This document shows, in pieces, positions 16,477 through 25,842 of a DNA stretch of 64,000 nucleotides (positions are counted from its first letter, which is position 1; every line of letters starts with the position of its first letter). A program made the position numbers and the translations under genes. Source of the stretch: UBA5336 sp039818165 (GTDB lineage Bacteria; Pseudomonadota; Alphaproteobacteria; Caulobacterales; Hyphomonadaceae); contig JBCBUL010000001.1 in assembly GCA_039818165.1 (NCBI GenBank), positions 1 to 64,000 on the forward strand. Direction: 5' to 3'. Below the pieces are notes generated by a model that did not search any database, was not told the origin of the DNA, and worked only from the letters and a program-made list of their open reading frames with translations.

Positions 16477-17994
16477 ATGGTAGACACACGTCTTCACCAG
16501 AACGTCGTTATACTCGGCGGCGGCACGGCGGGCTGGATGACCGCCGCCGGTCTGGCCAGCTTGCTTGGCTCGACGGGTATCTCTGTCACGCTCGTGGAGT
16601 CCGAAGCGATCGGGATTGTCGGCGTGGGCGAAGCAACCCTGCCGCATTTGCGCTTTTTCAATCAGTCCATCGGCATCAATGAACTTGAGTTCATGGCGGC
16701 GACACGGGCCACCGTGAAACTCGGAATCGAGTTTGTCGACTGGGGGCGCAAGGGCGATAGCTACATCCACCCTTTCGGCGATTATGGCCTGCCCAATGAT
16801 GGCATTGGATTTCACCATTTCTGGCGAAAGTTCGCCAATGGCGCCGGGCCGATTTGCGACTATTCCCTACCGGTGCTTATGGCGCGTGAGGGCAAATTCG
16901 CACCGCCCTCAAGCGATGACCGGTCGGTTCTGTCCACCTACCGGTTTGCCTACCAGATGGATGCCACCGCCTACGCGCCGTTTCTTCGCAAGCATGCAGA
17001 ACAGCGCGGCGTGACACGTATTGAGGGGCGCGTGGTGTCTGTTCAGCGCGCCGATAACGGGGACATTGCGTCCATCGGTCTTGAGAGTGGCGAAACCGTC
17101 GCGGGCGACTTGTTCATTGATTGCTCTGGATTTAAGGGGCTCCTGATCGAGGAGGCGCTGGAAACCGGGTATGAAGACTGGACGCAGTGGCTTCCATGCG
17201 ATCGGGCCGTTGCTGTCGCGTGCGAACATGCCGGTCCCCTTTTGCCCTATACGCGCGCCACGGCCCGCGAAGCGGGCTGGCAATGGCGCATCCCGCTACA
17301 GCACCGCACCGGGAACGGACATGTCTATTGCAGCGCCTTTCTCGATGATCAGGACGCGGAAGATCGCCTTGTTCAAAGCCTGGAAGGGCGTCCGATAGCC
17401 CAGCCTCGCCAGTTGCGCTTCACAACCGGCAAGCGGCGCAAGCTCTGGAACCGAAACTGTGTTGCCATTGGGTTGTCTGGCGGATTCCTGGAGCCGTTGG
17501 AAAGCACCAGCATCTATCTGATCCAGCAAGGGATCACCTATCTCGCTGAACTGTTCCAGGCGACGGGCCGGGTCGAAACCGCCCAGAACGAGTATAACAG
17601 GATGATGGATCTCGAGTTTGATCGGATCCGGGACTTCCTCTTGCTGCATTATGTGGCGACCGAGCGCGATGATACGCCGTTCTGGCGTGCCATGCGGGCT
17701 GCGACATTGCCAGACTCGCTTCAGGAAAAGATAGAGCTGTTCAAGACCAGTGGTCAGGTCGAAACCTACGACCACGGGCTGTTCCTTGAGCCGAGCTGGG
17801 TTGCTGTCTACCTCGGGCAGCGCGTTACTCCGGACAGTTATGACCCGCGTGTAGACCAGTTTCCGGGTCAGGAAACGCGCAACAGGCTCGCCGGGCTTAA
17901 GACGCACATGGCGAAGGCCACCGCAGGTCTACCAAGCCATGCCGACTGGATTGCCCGAAATTGTCCGGCGCCGGAAGATTTGGCCGTGGCATGA
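16477..17994 (+). CDS. Flavin-dependent halogenase family protein 1 (tryptophan halogenase family)
   Basis: This 505-residue member of the PF04820 family uses FADH2, oxygen and halide to form an enzyme-bound halogenating species. All family marks are present: the FAD Rossmann motif GGGTAGWM near residue 15, the catalytic lysine in ATVKLGIEFVDW (Lys81), WQWRIP (about 268-273), which blocks mono-oxygenase chemistry, and FLEPLEST with the active-site Glu near 342. It lacks any partner flavin reductase gene nearby. It is the first gene of a four-gene run, preceded by GGGGAGG and a candidate LacI operator. Homologues beside TonB receptors are common in carbohydrate loci of related bacteria. The substrate is unknown, and free tryptophan is only the family name. 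Confidence 0.85.
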   Translation: MVDTRLHQNVVILGGGTAGWMTAAGLASLLGSTGISVTLVESEAIGIVGVGEATLPHLRFFNQSIGINELEFMAATRATVKLGIEFVDWGRKGDSYIHPFGDYGLPNDGIGFHHFWRKFANGAGPICDYSLPVLMAREGKFAPPSSDDRSVLSTYRFAYQMDATAYAPFLRKHAEQRGVTRIEGRVVSVQRADNGDIASIGLESGETVAGDLFIDCSGFKGLLIEEALETGYEDWTQWLPCDRAVAVACEHAGPLLPYTRATAREAGWQWRIPLQHRTGNGHVYCSAFLDDQDAEDRLVQSLEGRPIAQPRQLRFTTGKRRKLWNRNCVAIGLSGGFLEPLESTSIYLIQQGITYLAELFQATGRVETAQNEYNRMMDLEFDRIRDFLLLHYVATERDDTPFWRAMRAATLPDSLQEKIELFKTSGQVETYDHGLFLEPSWVAVYLGQRVTPDSYDPRVDQFPGQETRNRLAGLKTHMAKATAGLPSHADWIARNCPAPEDLAVA

Positions 17995-18917
17995 CGAACC
18001 CCATCACAGTCATTGGTGACCCAGCCAGCGCGTGGCTGACCGCGTGCGCACTGGCGCGTTTCCTCGCCGAACCGGACAGTATTACGGTTGTGGAGACGGC
18101 CCCCGCGGCGCCCTTGCAATGGGTTCTTCGCCCCGACATGGAGAAGCTCCACCGCAGTCTGGGGCTCGACATACGTCAGATTCCCGGGGGCGAACCTGTC
18201 GGTGTTTATGAGGTTCTGGGCCGCGAGATTCCGCTATCGCCGTTCGGCGCGCCGCTTCAGGGGGTCGCCTTTCAGCATGTCTGGGTAAGAGCGGCTGAAG
18301 CGGGCGAGACGCACAGCCTGTGGGCGTTCAACGCCAAAAGCAGTTCAGCAGGGTTATGTCGCGTGGGCACGGCCAGCTATGCGTCCGCTCTGGAGCGCAT
18401 CGCAAGAGGTGCGGGTGTCAAGGACGGCGTCGAGGTCGACCCGGAGCATCTCATCATCAATGCCGGGAGCAGCCCTGAGGCAGATGCGGCGAAAGGCGCA
18501 GGAATTGCGCTCAGTCAAAATGATTTCAGCGCGCCTGCTACGGCATCGCTCGCTGCGCACCGGCTCCATTTGGGCTTGAAGGCGCTCATCAAGTGCGGCC
18601 TTGGCGACACGAGTGTTGATCCCCAGCGCCTGGCTCTGACCCGGAGGCTGTCATCCTTTGATGATCACTTTGACACGTTTATCGCGCTTTTGGGGCCACA
18701 TCCCGACACCTCGTCCCACAGAGCTCAGTCCTGGCGCGATCTCGGCCGCGTCATCCCAGTTGACGATGATCCGTTCACGGCGGCCGAATGGATCGCGGCC
18801 CTTCTCCATGCGGGAGTCACACCGCAAAACTACCATAGCCTGTCCCTGCGATTCTCCCGTGATGAACTCATGGGTCACATGGACGCTTGCGCCGCGAGGA
18901 GCCCACTAAATGTCTGA
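17991..18917 (+). CDS. Shortened, degenerate halogenase-like protein
   Basis: The ATG overlaps the stop of the first halogenase as ATGA, and the 308-residue product sits in frame order between halogenase genes. It keeps a faint Rossmann-like start (ITVIGDPASAWLTACALARF, then SITVVE) in place of the glycine-rich GGGTAGWM. I find no WxWxIP motif, no catalytic Lys segment and no EPLEST segment. The latter part (SSFDDHFDTFIALLGPHPDT onward) recalls the C-terminal helical region of the halogenases. It therefore looks like a diverged paralogue with loss of FAD and active-site residues, perhaps an accessory or regulatory subunit. The homology is inferred from layout and weak similarity; a different function is possible. 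Confidence 0.7.
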   Translation: MTNPITVIGDPASAWLTACALARFLAEPDSITVVETAPAAPLQWVLRPDMEKLHRSLGLDIRQIPGGEPVGVYEVLGREIPLSPFGAPLQGVAFQHVWVRAAEAGETHSLWAFNAKSSSAGLCRVGTASYASALERIARGAGVKDGVEVDPEHLIINAGSSPEADAAKGAGIALSQNDFSAPATASLAAHRLHLGLKALIKCGLGDTSVDPQRLALTRRLSSFDDHFDTFIALLGPHPDTSSHRAQSWRDLGRVIPVDDDPFTAAEWIAALLHAGVTPQNYHSLSLRFSRDELMGHMDACAARSPLNV

Positions 18918-20439
18918 TCCCATACGCAGCGTAGTAATTGTCGGCGGCGGCACGGCGGGCTGGATGAGCGCTGCTGCGCTGTCGCGCTATCTGCCAGCTG
19001 GATCGTGCAAAATCACGCTCATTGAGTCCGAAGACATCGGCACGGTTGGCGTGGGTGAGGCGACCATCCCGCAAATCGCGACATTCAACAAAATGCTGGG
19101 TATTAATGAGGACGCATTTGTGCGCGCCACGTCAGGTACATTCAAACTGGGGATCGAGTTTCGCGATTGGGGCCGGCTTGGCGAACGGTACTTCCACCCA
19201 TTCGGCGAGTATGGATTTGATCTGGAAGGTACGGAGTTTCATCACTTCTGGCTCCGCCAGAAAGCCGCCGGTGAGCCCCATGGACTGGATGCGTACAGTC
19301 TGAATGCCAGCGCGGCCTATTCGGGCCGGTTCATGCGCCCGGACGGGGATCCAAGGTCTGTTCTCTCTAAACTCGGCTACGCCTTCCATTTTGATGCAAC
19401 GCTCTATGCCGCTTTCCTGCGTAGATATGCCGAGCAGAAAGGTGTCAGCCGAATTGAGGGCCGCGTGACGGATGTTGCCCAACGCAGCGACGACGGTCAC
19501 ATCACATCGGTCACGCTGTCGGACGGGCGCAGCTTCACAGGTGACCTGTTCATCGACTGCACCGGGTTTGCCGGCCTGCTGATCGAGAAGACACTCCAGG
19601 CAGGCTATGACGACTGGCGCCAGTGGTTGCCCATGGACCGCGCCGTCGCGATCCCTTCTGAAACCGTGGAACCGCCCAAGCCCTACACAATTGCCACCGC
19701 GCGCGAGGCTGGCTGGACCTGGCGTATCCCGCTGCAGCATCGCACCGGCAATGGCCACGTCTATTGCAGTGACTTCATGGACCAAGAGACCGCCACACAA
19801 ACGCTGGTATCGGCACTGGATGGAGCCGCCTTGGCAGAGCCCCGACACTTGCGATTTGTGACGGGCCGCCGCCGGTCATTCTGGAAGGCCAATTGTGTTG
19901 CCATAGGACTGTCCGCAGGCTTCCTCGAACCGCTCGAATCCACCTCAATTCACATGATCCAGACCGGCATCGCCAAACTGTTGGCCCTGTTCCCAACTCA
20001 GGAGATCAACCCGGTTGAACGCGACGAATACAACCGTCTCCTGGGCACTAGTTTTAGGCACATTCGGGACTTCATCATCCTCCATTATGCCGCGACATCG
20101 CGAGATGACAGCGCATTCTGGCGCCGGATGTCCTCCATGGAGCTGCCGGAAAGTCTGGTGCACAAGATGGCGCTGATGGAATCCAGCGGCCGTTTCTTCC
20201 GCTATGATGATGAATTGTTCTCTGTGGTCAGCTGGCTGGCGGTGATGGAAGGACAGGGGCATGGGCCACGCGCTTACAATCCCATCGCAAACGGTTTGAG
20301 CGACACGAATATCGCTGCCAGTCTGGAGAACATGCGCAACTTGATCGCCAAAACAGCTGGCGCGCTCCCCACCCATCAGCAATTTATCGACCGGTTTTGC
20401 AAGGCAGCCCCGCGCCCGGTCCTGGAGGCCGCGCAATGA
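18910..20439 (+). CDS. Flavin-dependent halogenase family protein 2
   Basis: This 509-residue PF04820 member starts eight bases before the preceding stop. It shows GGGTAGWM near residue 12, VGVGEATIP, the catalytic Lys79 in GTFKLGIEFRDW, the WTWRIPLQHRTGNGHVY block, and GFLEPLESTSIHM with the active-site Glu. Compared with protein 1 the WxWxIP motif reads WTWRIP and the substrate-side residues differ, so the paralogues may act on different positions or substrates. It is closely similar in layout to protein 3 and was probably made by tandem duplication. Reduced flavin must come from elsewhere in the genome. The true substrate is unknown. Confidence 0.87.
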   Translation: MSDPIRSVVIVGGGTAGWMSAAALSRYLPAGSCKITLIESEDIGTVGVGEATIPQIATFNKMLGINEDAFVRATSGTFKLGIEFRDWGRLGERYFHPFGEYGFDLEGTEFHHFWLRQKAAGEPHGLDAYSLNASAAYSGRFMRPDGDPRSVLSKLGYAFHFDATLYAAFLRRYAEQKGVSRIEGRVTDVAQRSDDGHITSVTLSDGRSFTGDLFIDCTGFAGLLIEKTLQAGYDDWRQWLPMDRAVAIPSETVEPPKPYTIATAREAGWTWRIPLQHRTGNGHVYCSDFMDQETATQTLVSALDGAALAEPRHLRFVTGRRRSFWKANCVAIGLSAGFLEPLESTSIHMIQTGIAKLLALFPTQEINPVERDEYNRLLGTSFRHIRDFIILHYAATSRDDSAFWRRMSSMELPESLVHKMALMESSGRFFRYDDELFSVVSWLAVMEGQGHGPRAYNPIANGLSDTNIAASLENMRNLIAKTAGALPTHQQFIDRFCKAAPRPVLEAAQ

Positions 20440-21971
20440 ACCCCAACGCTATCGAGAAAATTGTCATTCTGGGCGGCGGCACTGCGGGATGGATGACCGC
20501 AGCGGCCCTGGCCCATTTGCTCGACGCAAACCGGGTGTCTATCACCCTGGTTGAAAGTGAGGCCGTGGGAACCGTGGGCGTGGGTGAGGCGACGATCCCG
20601 CCGATCCTGCTGTTCAACCAGATGCTTGGGATCGACGAGAAGGAGTTCGTCTCACGCACCCATGCGACCTTCAAGCTCGGCATCGAATTCGTCAATTGGG
20701 GCGGTTTGGGCGAGGCTTATATCCATCCCTTCGGCGATTTTGCCTCGGATCTGGAGTCCCTGCCGCTGCACCAGCACTGGCTGCGGGCGAAAAGCCAAGG
20801 ATACACGCGGGATCTGTTTGATTTCTCCCTCATGGCCCAGGCCGCCAAGCGAGGCAAATTCATGCCGCCTGTGCGCGGGAATGCCCGCTCAGCCCTCGCA
20901 GGCATCCACTATGCCTACCAATTCGACGCCGGAGCCTATGCCGCGTTTCTGCGTGACTACGCTGAGGTGCGAGGCGTCCAGCGCTTGGAAGGGTTTGTTG
21001 GGGATGTATCGCTCGATGGGCAAACGGGCCACGTCACGTCGCTCAAGCTTGAAGACGGCCAGGATATAGAGGGCGAGCTCTTTATCGATTGCTCGGGCTT
21101 TCGTGGGCGGTTGATGGAGGGTGCGCTGGAGACTGGCTACGAAGACTGGCACCGCTATTTGCCCGTGGACCGGGCGATTGCCTTGCCTTGCGAAATGGCG
21201 GGTCCACCCGTGCCCTATACGCGCGCCACAGCCCATGAGGCCGGGTGGCAATGGCGTATTCCATTGCAGCATCGCACCGGCAACGGACATGTGTATTGCA
21301 GCGCGTTCACCAGCGATGAGGCCGCCCTTGACCGTCTTACAGGAAGCCTCGATGGGCGGCCCATTGCAGAGCCTAAACCGCTTCGGTTCACGACCGGACG
21401 TCGGCGCAAATTCTGGAACAAGAATGTGGTCGCGCTCGGCTTGGCCGCTGGCTTTATGGAGCCATTGGAGTCCACATCGATCCATCTGGTTCAAACGGGT
21501 ATCGCGCGTCTGATCTCGTTGTTTCCGGACCGACGGTTCAGCCAGGTGGGGATCGATGCCTACAATGCCCGCACGCTGTTTGAATATGAGCGTGTGCGTG
21601 ACTTCCTCGTCTTGCACTACACAGTAACCAAGCGCGATGACACGCCCTTCTGGCGCCACTGCCAGAACCTGCCCCAGCCAGACTCCTTGCGGGAGAAAGT
21701 CGAGCAGTTTGAAGCCTCCGGACGGGTGTTCCGGGAGTCGAATGAGCTGTTCACTGTCTCAAGCTGGTTATCTGTCATGCTCGGCCAGGGCATTCAGCCC
21801 ACGGGGTGGACACCGCTGGTCGAGCGGTTCGATGTTGACGAAATGTCTGAGCGTCTGGAACAGGTCGCCGACGTGGTCGACCGCGCGGCCAATGCCATGC
21901 CGACCCATGCGGACTATATCGCGGAGAATTGCGCGAGCCGGCTGGCACCGGTCCGCGTGGCAGCAGAGTAA
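20436..21971 (+). CDS. Flavin-dependent halogenase family protein 3
   Basis: The third intact PF04820 member is 511 residues. Its ATG overlaps the previous stop as ATGA, so it is read by coupled translation; the longer frame from 20397 lacks reason. It has GGGTAGWM near residue 13, VGVGEATIP, Lys80 in ATFKLGIEFVNW, WQWRIPLQHRTGNGHVY and GFMEPLESTSIHL. It ends the operon; a minus-strand lepA stop lies 37 bases beyond. Three intact copies and one degenerate copy under a probable sugar-responsive repressor suggest that the halogenases act on something met during glucan growth. What they modify cannot be read from the sequence. Confidence 0.87.
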   Translation: MNPNAIEKIVILGGGTAGWMTAAALAHLLDANRVSITLVESEAVGTVGVGEATIPPILLFNQMLGIDEKEFVSRTHATFKLGIEFVNWGGLGEAYIHPFGDFASDLESLPLHQHWLRAKSQGYTRDLFDFSLMAQAAKRGKFMPPVRGNARSALAGIHYAYQFDAGAYAAFLRDYAEVRGVQRLEGFVGDVSLDGQTGHVTSLKLEDGQDIEGELFIDCSGFRGRLMEGALETGYEDWHRYLPVDRAIALPCEMAGPPVPYTRATAHEAGWQWRIPLQHRTGNGHVYCSAFTSDEAALDRLTGSLDGRPIAEPKPLRFTTGRRRKFWNKNVVALGLAAGFMEPLESTSIHLVQTGIARLISLFPDRRFSQVGIDAYNARTLFEYERVRDFLVLHYTVTKRDDTPFWRHCQNLPQPDSLREKVEQFEASGRVFRESNELFTVSSWLSVMLGQGIQPTGWTPLVERFDVDEMSERLEQVADVVDRAANAMPTHADYIAENCASRLAPVRVAAE

Positions 21972-22008
21972 GCGTCAAAACGCGGTAGTTTTGCGCGGTT
22001 AGACGGGT

Positions 22009-23820
22009 TCAGTCCCCGTCCATCCTGAGCGCCGCCACAAAGGCTTCTTGCGGAATCTCCACTTTGCCGAACTGCCGCATGCGCTGCTTGCCGGCTTTCT
22101 GCTTGTCGAGCAGCTTGCGTTTCCGGGTTGCGTCGCCGCCATAACATTTCGCGGTCACGTCCTTGCGCAGGGCAGAGATGGTTTCGCGTGCGATCACCTT
22201 GCCCCCAATGGCCGCCTGAACCGGGATTTTGAACATCTGGCGGGGAATGAGGTCTTTCAGACGCTCACACATCTGCCGTCCGCGCCCTTCGGCCCGGTCG
22301 CGGTGGACCAGCATGGCCAGTGCGTCGACAGGTTCGTCGTTTACCAGGATGTTCATCTTCACCAGATTCTCGGCCCGGTGGCCGATGATCTCATAGTCGA
22401 AGCTGGCATAGCCACGTGAAATGGACTTCAGCCGGTCATAGAAATCGAACACCACCTCGTTGAGCGGCAGCTCATACTTCACCATGGCCCGGCCGCCGAC
22501 ATAGGTCAGCTCGATCTGGATACCGCGCCGGTCCTGGCATAGCTTGAGAATGGGGCCGAGGTATTCGTCGGGCGTGTAAATCGTAGCGTTGATCCAAGGC
22601 TCGCGAATCTCGCGGACTTTCACCACATCTGGCATGTCGGCGGGATTGTGGAGCGTCATGTCCGTCCCGTCCGTCATGGTCAGTTCGTAGACGACGCTCG
22701 GCGCGGTGGCGATCAGGTCAAGGTCGAACTCGCGGCTCAAGCGCTCCTGAATGATTTCAAGGTGCAAAAGGCCGAGGAAGCCGCAGCGAAAGCCCATTCC
22801 GAGCGCGGCGGAGGTCTCCATCTCCCAGGTAAAACTCGCATCATTGAGGCGGAGCTTTCCCATGGCGGCGCGCAAATCATCAAAGTCGCCAGCATCGACC
22901 GGGAACAGGCCGCAGAACACCACCGGCACGACGTCCTTATAGCCGGGCAGGGCTTCTTCGGTCTGGCGTTTTTCTTCCGTGATTGTGTCACCGATCGCAG
23001 TGTCTGCCACTTCCTTGATTGAAGCTGTAATGAAGCCGACCTCGCCGGGGCCAAGCTCGTCCACATCGGTCGGCTTGGGGCTGAAGACGCCCACACGGTC
23101 CAACTCATAGGTGGCACCGGTGCGCATCATGCGCACTTTTTGTTTCTTTTTCAGCACGCCATCGATGACGCGCACGATCACGACCACGCCCAGATAGGGG
23201 TCGTAATAGGCGTCCACGAGGGAGGCTTTGAGCGGCTCTTCCGCATCTCCCTCTGGTGGGGCAGGCAGGCGTTGCACAATGGCTTCGAGCACGTCGTCGA
23301 TCCCGAGACCCGTCTTGGCGCTGATCTGGAGCGCGTCGGACGCGTCCAGGCCAATCACATCTTCAATCTGCTCGCTGACGCGCTCAATATCGGCAGCGGG
23401 CAGGTCGATCTTGTTGAGCACCGGAACAATCTCGTGGTCCTGGTCGATGGCCTGGTAGACATTGGCCAGCGTCTGCGCTTCGACGCCCTGGGAAGCATCA
23501 ACGACCAGCAGAGACCCTTCGCAAGCCGCCAGACAGCGCGAGACTTCATAGGAGAAGTCCACATGTCCCGGTGTATCCATCAGGTTGAGCACATAGCTCT
23601 CGCCGTCTTTCGTCGTGTAGTTCAGCCGAACGGTCTGGGCCTTGATGGTGATGCCGCGCTCTTTTTCGATGTCCATATTGTCGAGCACTTGCTCGGACAT
23701 CTCCCGGTCGGTCAGGCCGCCGGTCAACTGGATGAGCCGGTCAGCCAGGGTCGACTTGCCGTGGTCGATATGGGCAATGATGGAGAAATTGCGGATTTTG
23801 TCGCGTGGTGTCATGCCCAT
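22009..23820 (-). CDS. lepA: Elongation factor 4 (LepA), translational GTPase
   Basis: LepA binds ribosomes and remodels stalled or mistranslocated complexes. The 603-residue product has the G1 motif HIDHGKST near residue 20, G3 DTPGHVDF, G4 NKID, and the EF-G-like domains. The LepA-specific C-terminal domain is shown by KMNILVNDEPVDALAMLVHR and by the lysine-rich ending DVTAKCYGGDATRKRKLLDK. Length and order are those of the family. An ATG two codons inside (23814) is an alternative start. The gene is single, facing the halogenase operon tail to tail. Confidence 0.97.
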   Translation of the reverse strand: MGMTPRDKIRNFSIIAHIDHGKSTLADRLIQLTGGLTDREMSEQVLDNMDIEKERGITIKAQTVRLNYTTKDGESYVLNLMDTPGHVDFSYEVSRCLAACEGSLLVVDASQGVEAQTLANVYQAIDQDHEIVPVLNKIDLPAADIERVSEQIEDVIGLDASDALQISAKTGLGIDDVLEAIVQRLPAPPEGDAEEPLKASLVDAYYDPYLGVVVIVRVIDGVLKKKQKVRMMRTGATYELDRVGVFSPKPTDVDELGPGEVGFITASIKEVADTAIGDTITEEKRQTEEALPGYKDVVPVVFCGLFPVDAGDFDDLRAAMGKLRLNDASFTWEMETSAALGMGFRCGFLGLLHLEIIQERLSREFDLDLIATAPSVVYELTMTDGTDMTLHNPADMPDVVKVREIREPWINATIYTPDEYLGPILKLCQDRRGIQIELTYVGGRAMVKYELPLNEVVFDFYDRLKSISRGYASFDYEIIGHRAENLVKMNILVNDEPVDALAMLVHRDRAEGRGRQMCERLKDLIPRQMFKIPVQAAIGGKVIARETISALRKDVTAKCYGGDATRKRKLLDKQKAGKQRMRQFGKVEIPQEAFVAALRMDGD

Positions 23821-23909
23821 GATATAGCGATGGCCGCGCAGCGCGACCAGCGCCGAAGTCTGATGGGGCTGTTCCCAATTGCCGCAACCCTGCCTGTTCG
23901 GGAGGTCCA

Positions 23910-24392
23910 GTGTTAAAACTCTACAAGCGCGACGAGCGCGGCCAGATCACGCACTACTATGAAGTGTGGGTCGAGCCTGAAAACCGCCGCATCATCCAGC
24001 ATTGGGGAGCGTTGGGGGAACAGGGCGAAGCAGATCCCCACCGCATCAAGTTACTGAAGCCCTTAGAGCAGCAGGTCGAGGATCTGCTGCGGCCGGCGCG
24101 TGAGCTGGGATACTCCGAGGTAGACCGGCAAGAGGAATGCGTGCTCCTCGTGGAATACACGGTTGAAGGCTTCGGCAGCCTTGATGATCTCGACAAGCGC
24201 CACGCTTTGGAAGAGCGCCTGAATGAAATTCTGGGCTGGACGGGGCTCGGCTATTGCGACGGTGGCAGTGCTGGCAGCGACACTATGGAGGCGGCCTGTT
24301 TCGTTGTCGACTTTGACCTGGCGAAGACGGTGATCTCCGATGCCCTGGCGGGCTCCGAATTTGCCGGTTTTTCGCGCATTTATCGCGAGTAA
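23910..24392 (+). CDS. Conserved hypothetical protein with WGR-like N-terminus
   Basis: The 160-residue soluble protein starts at GTG, with GGGAGG five bases upstream. Its N-terminal half (LKLYKRDERGQITHYYEVWV, then RIIQHWGALGEQG) recalls WGR-type domains, which occur alone or in PARP-like proteins and bind nucleic acid in the latter. The C-terminal half is acidic and ends with a compact region (CFVVDFDLAKTVISDALAG) of unknown fold. It stands between lepA and the GDPD gene with no clear operon partner. Similarity is by eye only; the function is not known. Confidence 0.7.
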   Translation: MLKLYKRDERGQITHYYEVWVEPENRRIIQHWGALGEQGEADPHRIKLLKPLEQQVEDLLRPARELGYSEVDRQEECVLLVEYTVEGFGSLDDLDKRHALEERLNEILGWTGLGYCDGGSAGSDTMEAACFVVDFDLAKTVISDALAGSEFAGFSRIYRE

Positions 24393-24482
24393 CTGCAGAA
24401 ACGTGAGCGGGTTTCAGGGATTTCACTATCGCGCGTGATCGTTTCGCTGTTGGTTCCAGCCAGCAATCTGGAGTTCCGGTCC

Positions 24483-25490
24483 ATGCGCCTGCTTAAACCC
24501 TTTTTCTGCATGGTCGCCGCTGCACTTGTGGCGTGTTCCCAGCCGAGTGAAACTACCCCGACCGCAGAGGCGGAAACGGCTCCCCCGGCAGCTGCCGCGC
24601 CCCCTGCGAAGCGCCCGCTCATCATTGCCCATCGCGGCGCTTCGGGCATCTATCCGGAACACACGCTGGAAGCCTATGGCGCGGCCATCGATATGGGCGC
24701 AGATTTCGTCGAGCCTGATCTGGTGATGACGAAGGATGGCGTCCTGGTCGCGCGCCATGAGCGCTATCTCTCGGAGACCACCAATGTCGCCGACAAGCCG
24801 GAATTTGCAGATCGGCGTGTCGTGAAGGAGATCGGTGGTAGCCCACGCGAAGACTGGTATGTCGAGGACTTCACGCTGGCGGAGCTGAAAACCTTGCGCG
24901 CGCGTCAGCCGCGGGAGGGCCGAAACCGCGCCTTTGATGACCAGTTCGCCATCCCGACATTCACCGAAATCCTAGGCCTGGTGGCCATCAGCAATGGACC
25001 CGATGCGACGGTCGGCGTCTATCCCGAGTTGAAGTCACCCCAAGTGTTCGCCGAGATGGGCTTCGACATGGAAACGGCGTTGCTGGAGGCGATGGAGGCA
25101 GCGGGCCTTAGAGCCTCTGGCGTTCCAGTCTTTATCCAATGCTTTCATCCACCGACCCTGCGCAGTTTAAGCCAGAAGACAGACTACCCCCTCGTCCAAT
25201 TGCTGCCTGCGACAACGGATGAGCGCCTCAGCCCGGAAATGATCGCTGAGTATGCCGATGGGGTGGGGCCGTGGAAGCACATCATCATGCAGTCGCGGGG
25301 CGGACCCCTCAACTACCTCTCCCAGGCGCGCGGCGCAGGCCTTTTTGTCCATGCCTACACGTTCCGCGCGGATGACATCGCTCCCTATGCCGAGAGCTTT
25401 GAGGCGGAACTGGAACAGGTCTTCAATCTCGGCATCGACGGTGTGTTCACCGACCATCCTGCCGAAGCATTGGCCATTCGGGACGAGTAA
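24483..25490 (+). CDS. Glycerophosphodiester phosphodiesterase lipoprotein (GlpQ type)
   Basis: GlpQ-type enzymes hydrolyse glycerophosphodiesters to glycerol-3-phosphate and an alcohol. The chosen ATG gives a lipoprotein signal (MRLLKPF, hydrophobic run, lipobox LVAC) followed by a Pro/Ala/Thr-rich linker to about residue 40. The GDPD domain then begins with IIAHRGASGIYPEHTLEAY (catalytic His and metal Glu), AIDMGADFVEPDLVMTKDG and a second His in ARHERYL. The C-terminus GIDGVFTDHPAEA is typical. At about 335 residues it matches periplasmic GlpQ. A longer frame from 24435 would bury the signal sequence. It likely salvages phospholipid head groups. Confidence 0.9.
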   Translation: MRLLKPFFCMVAAALVACSQPSETTPTAEAETAPPAAAAPPAKRPLIIAHRGASGIYPEHTLEAYGAAIDMGADFVEPDLVMTKDGVLVARHERYLSETTNVADKPEFADRRVVKEIGGSPREDWYVEDFTLAELKTLRARQPREGRNRAFDDQFAIPTFTEILGLVAISNGPDATVGVYPELKSPQVFAEMGFDMETALLEAMEAAGLRASGVPVFIQCFHPPTLRSLSQKTDYPLVQLLPATTDERLSPEMIAEYADGVGPWKHIIMQSRGGPLNYLSQARGAGLFVHAYTFRADDIAPYAESFEAELEQVFNLGIDGVFTDHPAEALAIRDE

Positions 25491-25618
25491 TTCGGTCCAA
25501 CACCCTGCCTTGCTGAACGGGCAGTCATCTACCGGGCACGCTTTAGGCTCGGTTCATAATCACCTCAGCGCGCATTCATGCTGCCTCGTTTATCTCCGCC
25601 GATAGGAGGGCAGGGCGA

Positions 25619-25831
25619 ATGTCAGCGAAATTTCAGACCGAAGCGGAAGCGATTGCTTTGCTGGAGCGTATCAAAGTGTACTGGCGGGAGCGTGGATACG
25701 AAGTGTCTGGCTATATCAAGTCTGCCGGTTTCTCACCGCGCCTGCGGTCCACAGTCTATGAAATCGAGACGAACCTCGTGAATGGCGCGCCGCCGGAGGA
25801 TGCCCGGATCAAACTGCGCGATCCGCGGTAA
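25619..25831 (+). CDS. Small conserved hypothetical protein
   Basis: This 70-residue soluble protein starts at ATG behind a strong AGGAGGGCAGGG region. It reads as a helix with LLERIKVYWRERGYEVSGYI followed by a basic segment SPRLRSTVYEIETNLVNGAPP. It has no signal peptide or membrane span. The compact helix-strand pattern and basic surface might bind nucleic acid, which is speculation. It precedes the convergent dehydrogenase gene by 11 bases. I do not recognise the family. Confidence 0.65.
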   Translation: MSAKFQTEAEAIALLERIKVYWRERGYEVSGYIKSAGFSPRLRSTVYEIETNLVNGAPPEDARIKLRDPR

Positions 25832-25842
25832 CAGGGCCAAGT

